From UMGS1519 sp963621885 (GTDB lineage: Bacteria; Actinomycetota; Coriobacteriia; Coriobacteriales; Eggerthellaceae): a stretch of DNA of 45,636 nt. The stretch spans positions 1 through 45,636 of the forward strand of contig CAVFFT010000020.1 in the NCBI GenBank assembly GCA_963621885.1. Direction: 5' to 3'. The translations under genes and the position numbers were made by a program. Shown here in pieces: positions 16,334 through 24,767 of the stretch. The notes beneath the pieces are model-generated. The model was not told where the DNA came from and did not search any database. It saw only the letters and a program-made list of their open reading frames with translations. Position 1 is the first letter of the stretch; each line of letters starts with the position of its first letter.

Positions 16334-17164
16334 TTAGGAGATGCGCAAATGAACCTCTCCGGCAGACACCGTCAGGTATTCTCCCCGCTCATCGCGGAGT
16401 ACCAACTGGCCCTGCTCGTTGACGTTCACCACCTTGCCCGTCGCAAAGAACTCACCCGCGAGATTCTCGACGGTAACCTCCTGACCCAAATGGTTCAAAC
16501 GAGCGAGATAGTCCTCGCGCAAGGATTCGAAACCTCCGTCGCGCCATTGGGCATAGCGTGCGCTAAAGCACGGGAAGAAACGTGCCAGTATCTGTTCGAA
16601 AAGCTGCTTTTGCGACTGGGAAAGGCCCGTCGGTTCAACGCGCGCCGGCACGCCGCCATGGAAGAAGTCGGCGAGATAGGAGGGCACATACTTCCCTCCG
16701 ACATTCGATTCCTTCGGGTCGGCGGGTTGGAAAACGTTCACGCCGACACCCACGCACACGGCGTCGTCGACTTGCTCGAGCGATATGCCCGCGAGCTTTG
16801 CGTGCGCGCACATCACGTCGTTCGGCCATTTGATGCGCAGCGCCTCGCTAAGGTCGGCGTCAAAGGACGAAAGCGCGTCGCAGAGCGCCAGCGCGCTCAT
16901 GTGGCTCAGGGTGGGAAGCGTGCCATGGAGCGTTCCCGGCTTCAGCAAAAGCGAGAAATAGAGCCCGCCATAAGGGCTTTTCCAGTCATGCCCCATCCTG
17001 CCATAGCCCGCGTCCTGTTCGAGCGCGCACGCCACCAAGCCTTCCGGCTCGCCAGTGCGTATGGCTTCCTTGATAATCCGGTTGGTCGAATCGACCACGT
17101 CGAAGCAGCGCACGCGGAAACCTGCCGCGGCCGCATCTTCATTAAGCAGTACCTCGTCTAGCAT
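16334..17164 (-). CDS. birA: Biotin--protein ligase without HTH domain
   Basis: Cytoplasmic ligase of 276 aa that activates biotin to biotinyl-AMP and attaches it to carboxyl-carrier proteins. It starts directly in the catalytic domain (VVDSTN, residues 24-28), so it is a class I enzyme without the DNA-binding domain of E. coli BirA and cannot repress bio genes. KWPNDV and GVGVNV are typical. The biotinyl-AMP loop, usually GRGRRG, reads GYGRMG (53-58), losing the first and last arginines of that motif. The start at 17164 has AAGGAGG 5 nt upstream. It follows the folP-folK fusion by 83 bp on the same strand. Identity is secure; the altered loop may change kinetics. Confidence 0.92.
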   Translation of the reverse strand: MLDEVLLNEDAAAAGFRVRCFDVVDSTNRIIKEAIRTGEPEGLVACALEQDAGYGRMGHDWKSPYGGLYFSLLLKPGTLHGTLPTLSHMSALALCDALSSFDADLSEALRIKWPNDVMCAHAKLAGISLEQVDDAVCVGVGVNVFQPADPKESNVGGKYVPSYLADFFHGGVPARVEPTGLSQSQKQLFEQILARFFPCFSARYAQWRDGGFESLREDYLARLNHLGQEVTVENLAGEFFATGKVVNVNEQGQLVLRDERGEYLTVSAGEVHLRIS

Positions 17165-17247
17165 GGAGACCTCCTTACCGACTCTGGAACACATTCCCAT
17201 TGTACGGCAAGAGAAAGCCCGCGGCCAATGGACAAGGAAGCCCGCCC

Positions 17248-18555
17248 TTAAAGCTTCCAGGCGCGACCGACGCGCACCTCATCGGCGGTCACCGGCGTCC
17301 CATCCGCAAGAACATGATTCGGCACGATATCGAGCAGCGGCTTCACGACGAAATCGCGCTCCAGGATTCGCGGATGCGGCAATTTCAGATGCTCGAGGTC
17401 AGACACATAGCCTTGGTAATCGAGAATGTCGATATCGCAGGTCCGCGGGCCATTCGGTACATCGCGTACACGTCCCAGGCTCGATTCCACCGCATTGCAG
17501 CATTTCAGCAGCTCTTGCGGCGGCAAGCCGGTACGCAGAAGGAGCACCGTGTTCAGGAAGGTGTCCTGGTCCTCCATATAGGCGGGCTCGCTTTCGTAGA
17601 ACGGCGCGATGTCCACGAGCACGGTGTCAGGCAGCTGGCACAAGTCGCCGATCGCCTTGGAAAGAACGGCCTTCTTCCCCTCGAGCTCTTCGCCCGGATT
17701 CGCCACGAGGGCGACATTGCCACCAAGGCCAAGCAGCACATAGGGGCGCAGCTCCTTCAGCGCAGCAGCCGTCACCGCGACATTATGCGTCCGCACGATT
17801 GCCGCCCCCAGCTCGCAGGCGGACAACGCCTCCTTCGCCGAAGCCTCATCACGGTCGGCAGGATTCTCGATGCCATATGCATAGCCCACATAGCTCTTGC
17901 GGGACGGCGCGGCAAGCACGGGATAGCCCAGGTGCACGAGCTCGTGAATGTTGCGCATGAGCTCCCGCGTCTGACGCGGAGTCTTCCCGAAACCGGGACC
18001 CGGATCGATGCACAGGCGCTCGCGGGCGATTCCCGCCTCTTCCAGGGAGGCGCAGCGCGCGGCAAGCCAATCGCGCACCTCCACGACCACGTCGTCATAG
18101 ACGGGATCATCCTGCATCGTCGCCGGTTCGCCCTTCATATGCATGACGACAAGGCCGGCGTTGCATTCACGCGCCACTTCAACCATTTCAGGCGAAGAGA
18201 AACCGGAGACATCGTTGATGATGGAAGCCCCCGCCTCGACGCAAGCCCGCGCCACACTCGCATGACGGGTGTCGATGGATACGCAGCGACCCTCATCAAC
18301 AAGCGCCCGCACCACGGGAAGCACGCGGGAAAGCTCTTCCTCTTCCGCAACCGGCACCGCACCCGGGCGCGTCGATTCGCCACCCACATCGATGATGAGC
18401 GCGCCTTCGTCGATCATCTGATGCGCATGTGCCAGCGCGTCATCGAGGCTCTCATGCTGGCCGCCATCGGAGAACGAATCGGGCGTCATGTTCAGAATGC
18501 CCATGAGAACCGGAATATGCGTGTCAAACGCGAATTTGCCACATCGCCAAATCAT
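17248..18555 (-). CDS. folP-folK: Dihydropteroate synthase-HPPK fusion
   Basis: Bifunctional folate enzyme of 435 aa. Residues 1 to about 270 are dihydropteroate synthase (NMTPDSFSDGG at 22-32, DVGGESTRPGA, DPGPGFGK, APSRKSYVG), which joins pABA to the pterin pyrophosphate. Residues 274-435 are HPPK (LLGLGGN, FLNTV, then GPRTCDIDILDY), which makes that pyrophosphate from 6-hydroxymethyl-dihydropterin and ATP. Thus the DHPS half precedes the HPPK half, opposite to the HPPK-DHPS order of plant and fungal fusions. The ATG at 18555 was chosen because DHPS begins there and GAGAGG lies upstream; the 44 residues before it are low-complexity. It sits in a tilS-hpt-ftsH-fol cluster in which folE and folB are missing. 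Confidence 0.92.
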   Translation of the reverse strand: MIWRCGKFAFDTHIPVLMGILNMTPDSFSDGGQHESLDDALAHAHQMIDEGALIIDVGGESTRPGAVPVAEEEELSRVLPVVRALVDEGRCVSIDTRHASVARACVEAGASIINDVSGFSSPEMVEVARECNAGLVVMHMKGEPATMQDDPVYDDVVVEVRDWLAARCASLEEAGIARERLCIDPGPGFGKTPRQTRELMRNIHELVHLGYPVLAAPSRKSYVGYAYGIENPADRDEASAKEALSACELGAAIVRTHNVAVTAAALKELRPYVLLGLGGNVALVANPGEELEGKKAVLSKAIGDLCQLPDTVLVDIAPFYESEPAYMEDQDTFLNTVLLLRTGLPPQELLKCCNAVESSLGRVRDVPNGPRTCDIDILDYQGYVSDLEHLKLPHPRILERDFVVKPLLDIVPNHVLADGTPVTADEVRVGRAWKL

Positions 18556-18702
18556 AGCGGCGCCTCTCATCTCTCGTGGTGGCGCGCAGGCTCCCCGCTG
18601 TTCGGGAATGGCAGCACCACCGTCCAATAACGTCGTACGCCCGCCTCCGCGCGAGGCAAGAGCCCCAGCGGAAACGGGCGCACGCAAGAATCGCTTTAAG
18701 CC

Positions 18703-21033
18703 CTACTTCTCTTGCGAGCGGAGCGAATCGCCTTCGGCAGCATTGGCGGCATCGTTGGCGTTGGATGTCTCTGCAGCCTCGTCGCTGCGCGGAGCCACCG
18801 GCGCGGCAACGGGAATGCCACCTGCGATAGGCGCCACGGGAGCCGCTTCACCTGCGCTCGGGTTTCCGCCCTCGCCGTTGCCCGCGTCCTCAGATGCCAC
18901 AGCCTCAGCGGCAGGCTCGTCATCGCGAACCGGCTGATTCGCGACGGTCGTCGCGGCAAGATGACGTTGCTGCTTGCCCTCTTCGGACTGCTCGTGCGCC
19001 ACGTATTCTTCCCAGCGATTGTCGAGCAGCGCCTGGCAGGCCTCGCCCTCAACGGTCTCGCGCTCAAGCAGGACCGACGCCATCAGATGCATCTGGTCCT
19101 TGTGGGACTCGAGCACCGCGCGGGCGCGCTCGTGGGCCTGCTGCATGATGCGGGCGACCTCGTCGTCGATGCGGCGCGCCGTCTCATCCGAGTAGTCCTG
19201 CGTGTTGCCGTAATCGCGGCCAAGGAACACCTCGTGGTTCGGCTGGCCAAAGACCTGCGCGCCCAGCTCGGCGGACATGCCGTATTGCGTCACCATCGAA
19301 CGGGCAATCTTCGTGGCACGCTCGAGGTCGTTGCTCGCGCCCGTCGTGATGTCGTCGCAGAAGGTCTCCTCGGCGGTGCGACCACCCAGAAGCACGGCGA
19401 GCTCGTCGTACATCTCCTGCAGACTGCTCATCACGCGGTCTTCCGCGGGAATGCTCATCGTGTAGCCCAGCGCGCGACCGCGGCTGATGATTGAAATCTT
19501 ATGCACGGGATCGGCATGCTCAAGCAGGTGACCCACCAGCGCGTGACCGCTCTCGTGATAGGCGATGGTCTTGCGGGTGGAAGCGTTGACCACGCGACCC
19601 TTGCGCTCGGGTCCCGCGATGACGCGCTCCATGCTCTCATGCACCTCGTCCATCGAGATGACCTTCTTGTTGCGACGCGCCGTCAGAAGCGCGGCCTCAT
19701 TCAGAAGGTTCGCAAGATCGGCGCCCGTGAAGCCAGGCGTGAGCTGCGCGATTGCCTTGATGTCAACATCCTGTGCAAGCGGTTTGTTGCGCGAATGCAC
19801 CTCGAGAATCTTCTCGCGGCCCTTGATGTCGGGCGCGTCGACCACGATCTGGCGGTCGAAACGGCCGGGACGCAGAAGCGCCGGGTCGAGCACGTCCGCG
19901 CGGTTGGTCGCCGCAATAAGCACGACGCTCGTGTTCGCGTCGAAACCGTCCATTTCAACAAGCAGCTGATTCAGCGTCTGCTCGCGCTCGTCGTGACCGC
20001 CGCCCAGACCAGCGCCACGCTGACGGCCGACCGCGTCGATCTCGTCGATGAAGATGATCGACGGCGAAGCCTCTTTCGCCTCGTTGAAGAGGTCGCGCAC
20101 GCGGGAAGCACCCACGCCCACGAACATCTCGACAAAGTCGGAACCCGAAATGCTGAAGAAGGGCACGTCCGCCTCGCCCGCGACCGCACGCGCAAGGAGC
20201 GTCTTGCCGGTGCCCGGAGGGCCAACCAGCAGGCAACCATGGGGAATCTTCGCGCCCAGTTCGCGATACTTTTCCGGATTGGCCAAAAAGTCGCGAATCT
20301 CGCGCATCTCCTCGACCGCCTCGTCGCAACCCGCGACATCGCTGAAGTGGACGTCGGGGCGCTCTTCGGTCATCTTCTTCGCCTTCGCGCGACCGAACGA
20401 CATCTGCTGGTTATTCGCCTTGCTCATCTGATAGAAGAAGAACACCATCAGGCCAATAAGCAGCAGCATCGGCAGAAGCGACAGCAGCGTCGCGAGAATG
20501 TTGTCCGACGTGGAGACCGTGTACTTGATGCTGGGGTGAGCCGCCATCAGGTTGTCAAGCGTTCCCTGGCTTCCATAGGTCGTCGTGAATTTGCGCTCTT
20601 CGCCCAGCTGAATCGGCTCGATCTTCGTCGTCTCGATGGAATCGAGCGTAAGAGTGGTATTGCGCGAAAGGGCGGTGTTCATCGCGGCAAACGCGTCATT
20701 GAAGCCGTTCGACGCCATGGCACCCACGGTCACCGCGGGATAATACTTGCCGGTGATGGAATAGCCTGAAGGGGTGTAGTCGACCTCGGTCACGCGTTCC
20801 TGGGCAACCGCCGCCGTGAAATCGGAGGTCAGCAGCTCATCCGTCTTCTGATTGGCGTTTCCGCTGTTGGAAAACAAAATCATGAAGACGGCAAAGACGA
20901 TGATGACCGTCCCTATGACCGAAACAATTCCCGACTGCGAACTCGGCTTGCGCAGATTGGGCTTCTTCGACTTGTTTTCGCCAGAGCCCCTTTGCTCGTT
21001 ATTGCTTTCGTTTTCGTTTTTCTCGTCAGGCAT
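18703..21033 (-). CDS. ftsH: ATP-dependent membrane zinc metalloprotease FtsH
   Basis: AAA+ protease of 776 aa in the cytoplasmic membrane. It has two N-terminal helices (about 35-55 and 180-200) flanking an outer domain. The AAA module has Walker A GPPGTGKT, Walker B IIFIDEIDAVG and the second region of homology around NRADVLDPALLRPGRFDRQ. The zinc protease site is HESGH. About 80 C-terminal residues are Ala/Glu/Pro-rich and low-complexity, giving extra length over the roughly 640 aa of E. coli FtsH. I chose the ATG at 21033 preceded by AAAGAGA; a TTG at 21060, 3 bp after the hpt stop, is an alternative. It degrades unassembled membrane proteins and short-lived regulators. Confidence 0.96.
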   Translation of the reverse strand: MPDEKNENESNNEQRGSGENKSKKPNLRKPSSQSGIVSVIGTVIIVFAVFMILFSNSGNANQKTDELLTSDFTAAVAQERVTEVDYTPSGYSITGKYYPAVTVGAMASNGFNDAFAAMNTALSRNTTLTLDSIETTKIEPIQLGEERKFTTTYGSQGTLDNLMAAHPSIKYTVSTSDNILATLLSLLPMLLLIGLMVFFFYQMSKANNQQMSFGRAKAKKMTEERPDVHFSDVAGCDEAVEEMREIRDFLANPEKYRELGAKIPHGCLLVGPPGTGKTLLARAVAGEADVPFFSISGSDFVEMFVGVGASRVRDLFNEAKEASPSIIFIDEIDAVGRQRGAGLGGGHDEREQTLNQLLVEMDGFDANTSVVLIAATNRADVLDPALLRPGRFDRQIVVDAPDIKGREKILEVHSRNKPLAQDVDIKAIAQLTPGFTGADLANLLNEAALLTARRNKKVISMDEVHESMERVIAGPERKGRVVNASTRKTIAYHESGHALVGHLLEHADPVHKISIISRGRALGYTMSIPAEDRVMSSLQEMYDELAVLLGGRTAEETFCDDITTGASNDLERATKIARSMVTQYGMSAELGAQVFGQPNHEVFLGRDYGNTQDYSDETARRIDDEVARIMQQAHERARAVLESHKDQMHLMASVLLERETVEGEACQALLDNRWEEYVAHEQSEEGKQQRHLAATTVANQPVRDDEPAAEAVASEDAGNGEGGNPSAGEAAPVAPIAGGIPVAAPVAPRSDEAAETSNANDAANAAEGDSLRSQEK

Positions 21034-21063
21034 CCGTCGTTCTCTTTCGATATATGCCAAATA

Positions 21064-21633
21064 CTAGTGGCTCTTGTTGGTGCTGTAGACCTCGCTTTTC
21101 AACACCGCCAGATAAGGAAGGTTGCGATAGCGCTCGGCGTAGTCGAGGCCATAACCCACCACAAATTCATCGGGAATCTCGAAGCCGACATAGCGGCAGT
21201 CGATGTCCGGACGGTCCTCTTTGTCCTTACGCAGAAGCGCCGCCACCTGCAGCGATGCCGGATGATGGGCAAGCAGGTTCTTGATCGTGTAAAGGAGGGT
21301 CAGGCCGGAGTCGACGATGTCCTCGGCGATGATGACGTGCTTTCCCTCGATGTCAGTGGTGATGTCCTTGAGAATGCGCACGACACCCGAGCTCGTCGTG
21401 CCGTTTCCGTAGCTCGAAATGGCCATGTAGTCCATCTCGAGAGGCAGGTCGATCTCGCGCACCAGGTCGGACATGAAAATCGCCGCGCCGCGCAAAACCG
21501 AAATCACGACGATGCCACCCTCGGCGTCCGCATAATCGCGTGTGATTTCACGCCCCATTTCGGCGACCCGATTTCGCAGGTCCTCCTCGCTAATGAGTAT
21601 GCGTTCCGTATCACCGTGCAGGGTATGCATCAT
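21064..21633 (-). CDS. hpt: Hypoxanthine phosphoribosyltransferase
   Basis: Cytoplasmic purine salvage enzyme of 189 aa that converts hypoxanthine (and probably guanine) with PRPP to IMP or GMP. The PRPP-binding loop VIIAEDIVDSGLTL, the N-terminal EEDLRNRVAEMGREITRDY and VGFEIPDEFVVGYGLDYAE near the C-terminus are typical. Two ATG codons stand in tandem at the start; AAAGG is placed best for the first. It lies between maf/tilS and ftsH, the conserved tilS-hpt-ftsH neighbourhood of Gram-positive bacteria, with 30 bp to the chosen ftsH start. Confidence 0.95.
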   Translation of the reverse strand: MMHTLHGDTERILISEEDLRNRVAEMGREITRDYADAEGGIVVISVLRGAAIFMSDLVREIDLPLEMDYMAISSYGNGTTSSGVVRILKDITTDIEGKHVIIAEDIVDSGLTLLYTIKNLLAHHPASLQVAALLRKDKEDRPDIDCRYVGFEIPDEFVVGYGLDYAERYRNLPYLAVLKSEVYSTNKSH

Positions 21634-21803
21634 CTGCGCCTTTCTCCGCTATTAAGACAAGTTATGAATATATAGCAAAAACAAAGAGGCGGAGGCAAAA
21701 CGGAGCCTTTCTGCCACCATTTCCACATGCGCAATCAGGCCATGCTCCCCATGGCTTATTCCGCGTGCATGACAGAGAGCCTCTGTTCGCCCCCGCGCGT
21801 CAC

Positions 21804-22427
21804 CTACGCTTGCTCAGCAAGCAGATCGGGAAAGAGCTCGAGCAGCTTCGAAACCGGAAGGCCCACGATGTTGTCGTAGTCGCCCTCGTACGACGCGACC
21901 AACGCGGCGCCGGCACCCTGGATTCCATAGGCGCCCGCCTTGTCGCGGCTCTCGCCCGTGCGCACGTAGTCGGCGATCTCGTCGTCGGTAAGATCCTTGA
22001 AGGTGACCTTGCTTACGACGTGGAAGTTGCGCCGGCCGATCTTGACATCATTCGGGCCGCCGTACAAAAGGCGCCAGACCGACACGCCGGTGATGACCTC
22101 GTGCGTCTTTCCCGAAAGCGCCCGCAGCGTCGCCCGCGCGACCTCGGCGCTACGCGGCTTGCCGTAGATCTTGCCGTCGAGCACCACCATGGTATCGGCG
22201 CCGATGGTGGTCACCTCGCCCAGCTGCGGGGTCGCAAGCACCGCCTGCACCGCCGCCGCGGCCTTGCGTTCGGCAAGCGTTTCCGCCGCGAGAGCCGGAT
22301 CGGCCATCTCCTCTTCGGTCAGCGATTCGTCCGCATTGACCTGGAACACCTGGAAACGCACGCCCGCCTCTGCAAGAAGATCGCGGCGCCTCGGGCTTCC
22401 CGATGCAAGAATGATTTCGCGAATCAT
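21804..22427 (-). CDS. maf: Maf-family nucleotide pyrophosphatase
   Basis: A 207-aa Maf/YhdE-type protein, expected to hydrolyse non-canonical or methylated NTPs and linked to septum control. It opens with IILASGSPRRRDLLAEAG and carries TIGADTMVVLDGKIYGKP, SGKTHEVITGV and DKAGAYGIQGAGA, all family hallmarks. The start lies 4 bp after the tilS stop, so the two are probably co-translated, an insertion into the usual tilS-hpt pair. A 170-bp gap separates it from hpt. The dTTP/UTP-specific subclass is suggested by the motifs but not certain. Confidence 0.93.
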   Translation of the reverse strand: MIREIILASGSPRRRDLLAEAGVRFQVFQVNADESLTEEEMADPALAAETLAERKAAAAVQAVLATPQLGEVTTIGADTMVVLDGKIYGKPRSAEVARATLRALSGKTHEVITGVSVWRLLYGGPNDVKIGRRNFHVVSKVTFKDLTDDEIADYVRTGESRDKAGAYGIQGAGAALVASYEGDYDNIVGLPVSKLLELFPDLLAEQA

Positions 22428-22431
22428 AGGT

Positions 22432-23544
22432 TTATCCCCGCTTTCTGCGAATGCGATACGCTTCCATCGGTTCGATGCGAAGCCCCCGCTTGTTCGCGCT
22501 TATCGCAAGATTGCCCTGTATGTTGTTGACGTATCCGCTCCGGGGCGCGTCCGCCGCAAAAGCGTCGGTGATGGCCGTGACCGCCGCCGTTTCGACACGC
22601 GCGTCGGAACCCAGCATGTATTGCAGCACCTGGAAGGCGACGCGACGCCGCATCGGAAGCGGCAGCTTTCCGAATTCCGGAAGGATGACGCAGCCCGCCT
22701 CGTAATCGACAATGTCGTCGCCGTCGACATCTTCCCACGCGACAACCTCATCGATGGCGCGGGCGGTGTAGGCATCGAGCATATCATCCTCGTCGCCCAC
22801 AAGATTCATGCTCCGGCACAAGGTATCAAGAAGCTGGGGATTGCGCTCTTTCATGAGGGGAATGATCTCGTTGCGCACCCAGCTGCGGAAACGATCGGTA
22901 TGGGCGTTTGTCGCGTCCTCGCGCCACAGGGCGCCCTGCGCATCGCGCACCACGGGCTGCGCGGGCTCGGCCGCCGCACGCGCCGCGATATAGTCGCGCA
23001 GGTCCTGACGGCTCACATCCAGCAGCGGACGCACCACCGGGCCATTGCGATAAAGCATGCTCCGGAAGCCGCCCGGGCCGGTGCCCACGATGGAGCGCAT
23101 ATAGAAATTCTCGACGCGGTCGTCCTGCGTGTGCGCGGTGAAGATCCTGCCTTCGGAAAGGGGAACCGCCAGCTGCAGACACGCATTGCTCAGCGCATCC
23201 TGGGCCGCGGCATAACGCACCCGCCTGCCCGCCGCCTCAAGGTTCTCACCCGTGCGTGCCGCTTCGCCTGCGACATCGGAACTCACGTCGAACAAAGGCA
23301 GCGAGAGCGCTTGCGCCAGCTGCGCGACAAAGGCGGCGTCGGCATCGGCATCGGCTCCGCGAAGCTGGTGGTTCACATGCAGCATGAACACCGGACCGAT
23401 ATCGCCCGCAAGCGACAATTCGTGAGCAATATAGGCAAGCGCGGTGGAATCCGAGCCACCCGACACCATAACCACCACGGGCGCATGTGAATCCACCAGC
23501 CCCCGCTCGGCAATCGTCTTTCTTGCGCGGTCTAACACATCCAT
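22432..23544 (-). CDS. tilS: tRNA(Ile)-lysidine synthase
   Basis: Cytoplasmic PP-loop enzyme of 370 aa that converts C34 of the CAU-anticodon tRNA-Ile to lysidine using ATP and lysine, and so is essential for AUA decoding. The P-loop SGGSDSTALAY follows VVVMVSGG. LHVNHQLRG and the tail of the catalytic domain (AHTQDDRVENFYMRSIVGTGPGGFRSM) are clear, and a TilS substrate-binding domain follows. The frame is open upstream to 23610; I prefer the ATG at 23544 because GGGAG lies 6 nt before it and the family N-terminus begins there. It leads a - strand run with maf, hpt and ftsH. A -10-like TAGAAT lies upstream (complement of 23585-23590). Confidence 0.94.
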   Translation of the reverse strand: MDVLDRARKTIAERGLVDSHAPVVVMVSGGSDSTALAYIAHELSLAGDIGPVFMLHVNHQLRGADADADAAFVAQLAQALSLPLFDVSSDVAGEAARTGENLEAAGRRVRYAAAQDALSNACLQLAVPLSEGRIFTAHTQDDRVENFYMRSIVGTGPGGFRSMLYRNGPVVRPLLDVSRQDLRDYIAARAAAEPAQPVVRDAQGALWREDATNAHTDRFRSWVRNEIIPLMKERNPQLLDTLCRSMNLVGDEDDMLDAYTARAIDEVVAWEDVDGDDIVDYEAGCVILPEFGKLPLPMRRRVAFQVLQYMLGSDARVETAAVTAITDAFAADAPRSGYVNNIQGNLAISANKRGLRIEPMEAYRIRRKRG

Positions 23545-23676
23545 CGCTTTCTCCCTGTTCTCTTGCCGTCCTTCTTTCATGGCCATTCTATCAAGTCGCC
23601 CTACCGGCAAAGCGAATGCGGCGGGCTTTAGCCAAAAACGAGCAGACTCCAGCGTATGCGCGCCCTTTTCGCGTCC

Positions 23677-23682
23677 TATAAT
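23677..23682 (+). promoter_or_regulatory. Possible -10 for the crcB pair
   Basis: TATAAT matches the -10 consensus exactly, but the sequence 17 nt upstream (GTATGC) is a poor -35. If used, it would give the crcB pair a leader of about 200 nt. Confidence 0.35.
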
Positions 23683-23693
23683 GGCGGCCGCAG

Positions 23694-23714
23694 AAAAAGC
23701 CCATGAGCATGGGC
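23694..23714 (-). terminator. Rho-independent terminator on the - strand
   Basis: Inverted repeat GCCCAT/ATGGGC (23699-23704 with 23709-23714) with a 4-nt loop is followed on the - strand by TTTTT. It lies 17 bp past the stop of the remnant frame at 23731 and upstream of the tilS promoter region, so it would insulate tilS from read-through. Confidence 0.6.
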
Positions 23715-23730
23715 AGCGATCCGGGTAGCG

Positions 23731-23871
23731 CTAGGCGGTGCGGGCGTTGCGGACGATGCAAGCGACGCACCCAACGGCGGCGGCCAGCATGAGCGACACG
23801 CCGAGCGCAAACGTAACAGCGCCGCAAGCGTTGGAAGCGCCGCTACTAACATGGGCGCAACAGCACCGCGC
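23731..23871 (-). pseudogene. Possible 3' remnant of a membrane protein gene
   Basis: An open - strand frame of 46 codons ends at 23731. Its last 30 residues read as a membrane helix with a basic end (AVTFALGVSLMLAAAVG, then VACIVRNARTA). There is no sound start codon with a ribosome site, and the frame runs into an in-frame stop at 23872, just before crcB. A good terminator follows it. I read this as the tail of a gene whose 5' part has been lost. It could also be chance. Confidence 0.25.
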
Positions 23872-23892
23872 TCACCAGGCAAGGAAGGAAGC

Positions 23893-24399
23893 ATGCAAGT
23901 CTCAGATTCCCGCAAACGCATTATCGCGACACCGGGATTCCTCTATGCTTTCGTCTTCTGCATGGGAGCCATCGGCGCCTGTCTGCGCTATCTCGTCGGA
24001 CTTGTTCTTCCCGCGTCTCCCCTGCCCTTTGCGACTCTCGCCATCAACCTCGTGGGATGCTATGCCATCTACGTGGTGTATCAATGGTTCGGACGGCGGG
24101 TCCATCTTCCCCATGCGGTTGTTCGCGGCCTCGGCGTGGGTCTTGTCGGTGCCTTCACCACACTTTCCGCCTTCAGCGCCGAATCGCTCGCGCTTCTTCA
24201 GGCCGAAGCCTACGTGAGCTTCGCGATCTACCTCGCGCTCACCTTCCTGGGCACCTTTTGCGCCTCGCTTCTGGGATGGGCGACGGTCACAAAGCTTGAA
24301 CACCGGCGCATGAAGCGTCTGCGCGCGCAGCTGGCGCACACGCACGAAACAGCCGAGACGGCGTATCAGCAAGCAGCGGCAAAGGAGGACGAGCGATGA
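23893..24399 (+). CDS. crcB: Fluoride channel subunit CrcB/Fluc (first)
   Basis: Membrane protein of 168 aa with four helices, exporting fluoride as part of a dual-topology Fluc channel. Motifs are GAIGACLRYLVG, FATLAINLVGCYAIY (with the conserved Asn) and GLVGAFTTLSAFSAE (the GxxTTFSTF-type pore segment, here TTLSAFS). It is longer than the usual 120-130 aa: an extra N-terminal stretch and a C-terminal tail of charged, coiled-coil-like sequence (KLEHRRMKRLRAQ to the end). The ATG at 23893 has AAGGAAGGA upstream. It overlaps the second crcB by 4 bp (ATGA), so a heterodimeric channel is likely. Confidence 0.92.
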   Translation: MQVSDSRKRIIATPGFLYAFVFCMGAIGACLRYLVGLVLPASPLPFATLAINLVGCYAIYVVYQWFGRRVHLPHAVVRGLGVGLVGAFTTLSAFSAESLALLQAEAYVSFAIYLALTFLGTFCASLLGWATVTKLEHRRMKRLRAQLAHTHETAETAYQQAAAKEDER

Positions 24400-24767
24400 A
24401 CCCGTTTGCCCTCATCGCGCTCGCTTTCGGCGGCGGCGCCGGCGCACTCTGCCGCGGTCTCGCGACGCGCGCGCTCAAGAAACATCTGCCCGGCGAATGG
24501 CCCTGGCCCACCTTCCTCGTCAATATGCTCGCCTGCTTCATCGCCGGATTTCTCCTGCATGTAAGCCTGAATGACATCGTGCGCGCCGGGCTTGTCACGG
24601 GATTCCTTGGCGGCTTTTCGACCCTTGCCACAATGAATTTCGAAGCGGTCGGCATGTTCCGCTCGAAGCGCTATCTGCCCTGCCTCCTCTATCTGTGCTG
24701 CACCTATGGCGGAAGCATCGTGGGCGCGATACTCGGTTTCCTGCTCGCCGGCGTCACGCTGCCCTAG
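24396..24767 (+). CDS. crcB: Fluoride channel subunit CrcB/Fluc (second)
   Basis: Membrane protein of 123 aa, the normal Fluc length, with four helices. It carries GGGAGALCRGLATR, WPTFLVNMLACFIAGFL (conserved Asn) and GFLGGFSTLATMNFEA (the pore-lining STF-type segment). It starts within the stop codon of the first crcB, so the two subunits are made together. Paired genes of this kind encode heterodimeric, antiparallel channels in other Gram-positive bacteria. It protects the cytoplasm against fluoride by passive efflux. Confidence 0.93.
   Translation: MNPFALIALAFGGGAGALCRGLATRALKKHLPGEWPWPTFLVNMLACFIAGFLLHVSLNDIVRAGLVTGFLGGFSTLATMNFEAVGMFRSKRYLPCLLYLCCTYGGSIVGAILGFLLAGVTLP

Larger units (their letters stand above)
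23545..23892. other. Divergent gap between tilS and the fluoride-channel genes
   Basis: This 348-bp region contains a perfect + strand -10 (TATAAT, 23677-23682) with no good -35, a - strand terminator (23694-23714) and a gene-like remnant. I looked for the conserved GATG/ACTCC-type elements of the fluoride riboswitch in the 200-nt leader and did not find them. Confidence 0.5.

Noticed and set aside
19501..20769. 422-codon + strand frame opposite ftsH
   Set aside because: FtsH on the other strand is unmistakable; the frame is a GC-rich shadow.
23683..23892. Fluoride riboswitch in the crcB leader
   Set aside because: Expected from context, but the conserved pseudoknot and GATG/CTGATG-type elements are not visible.
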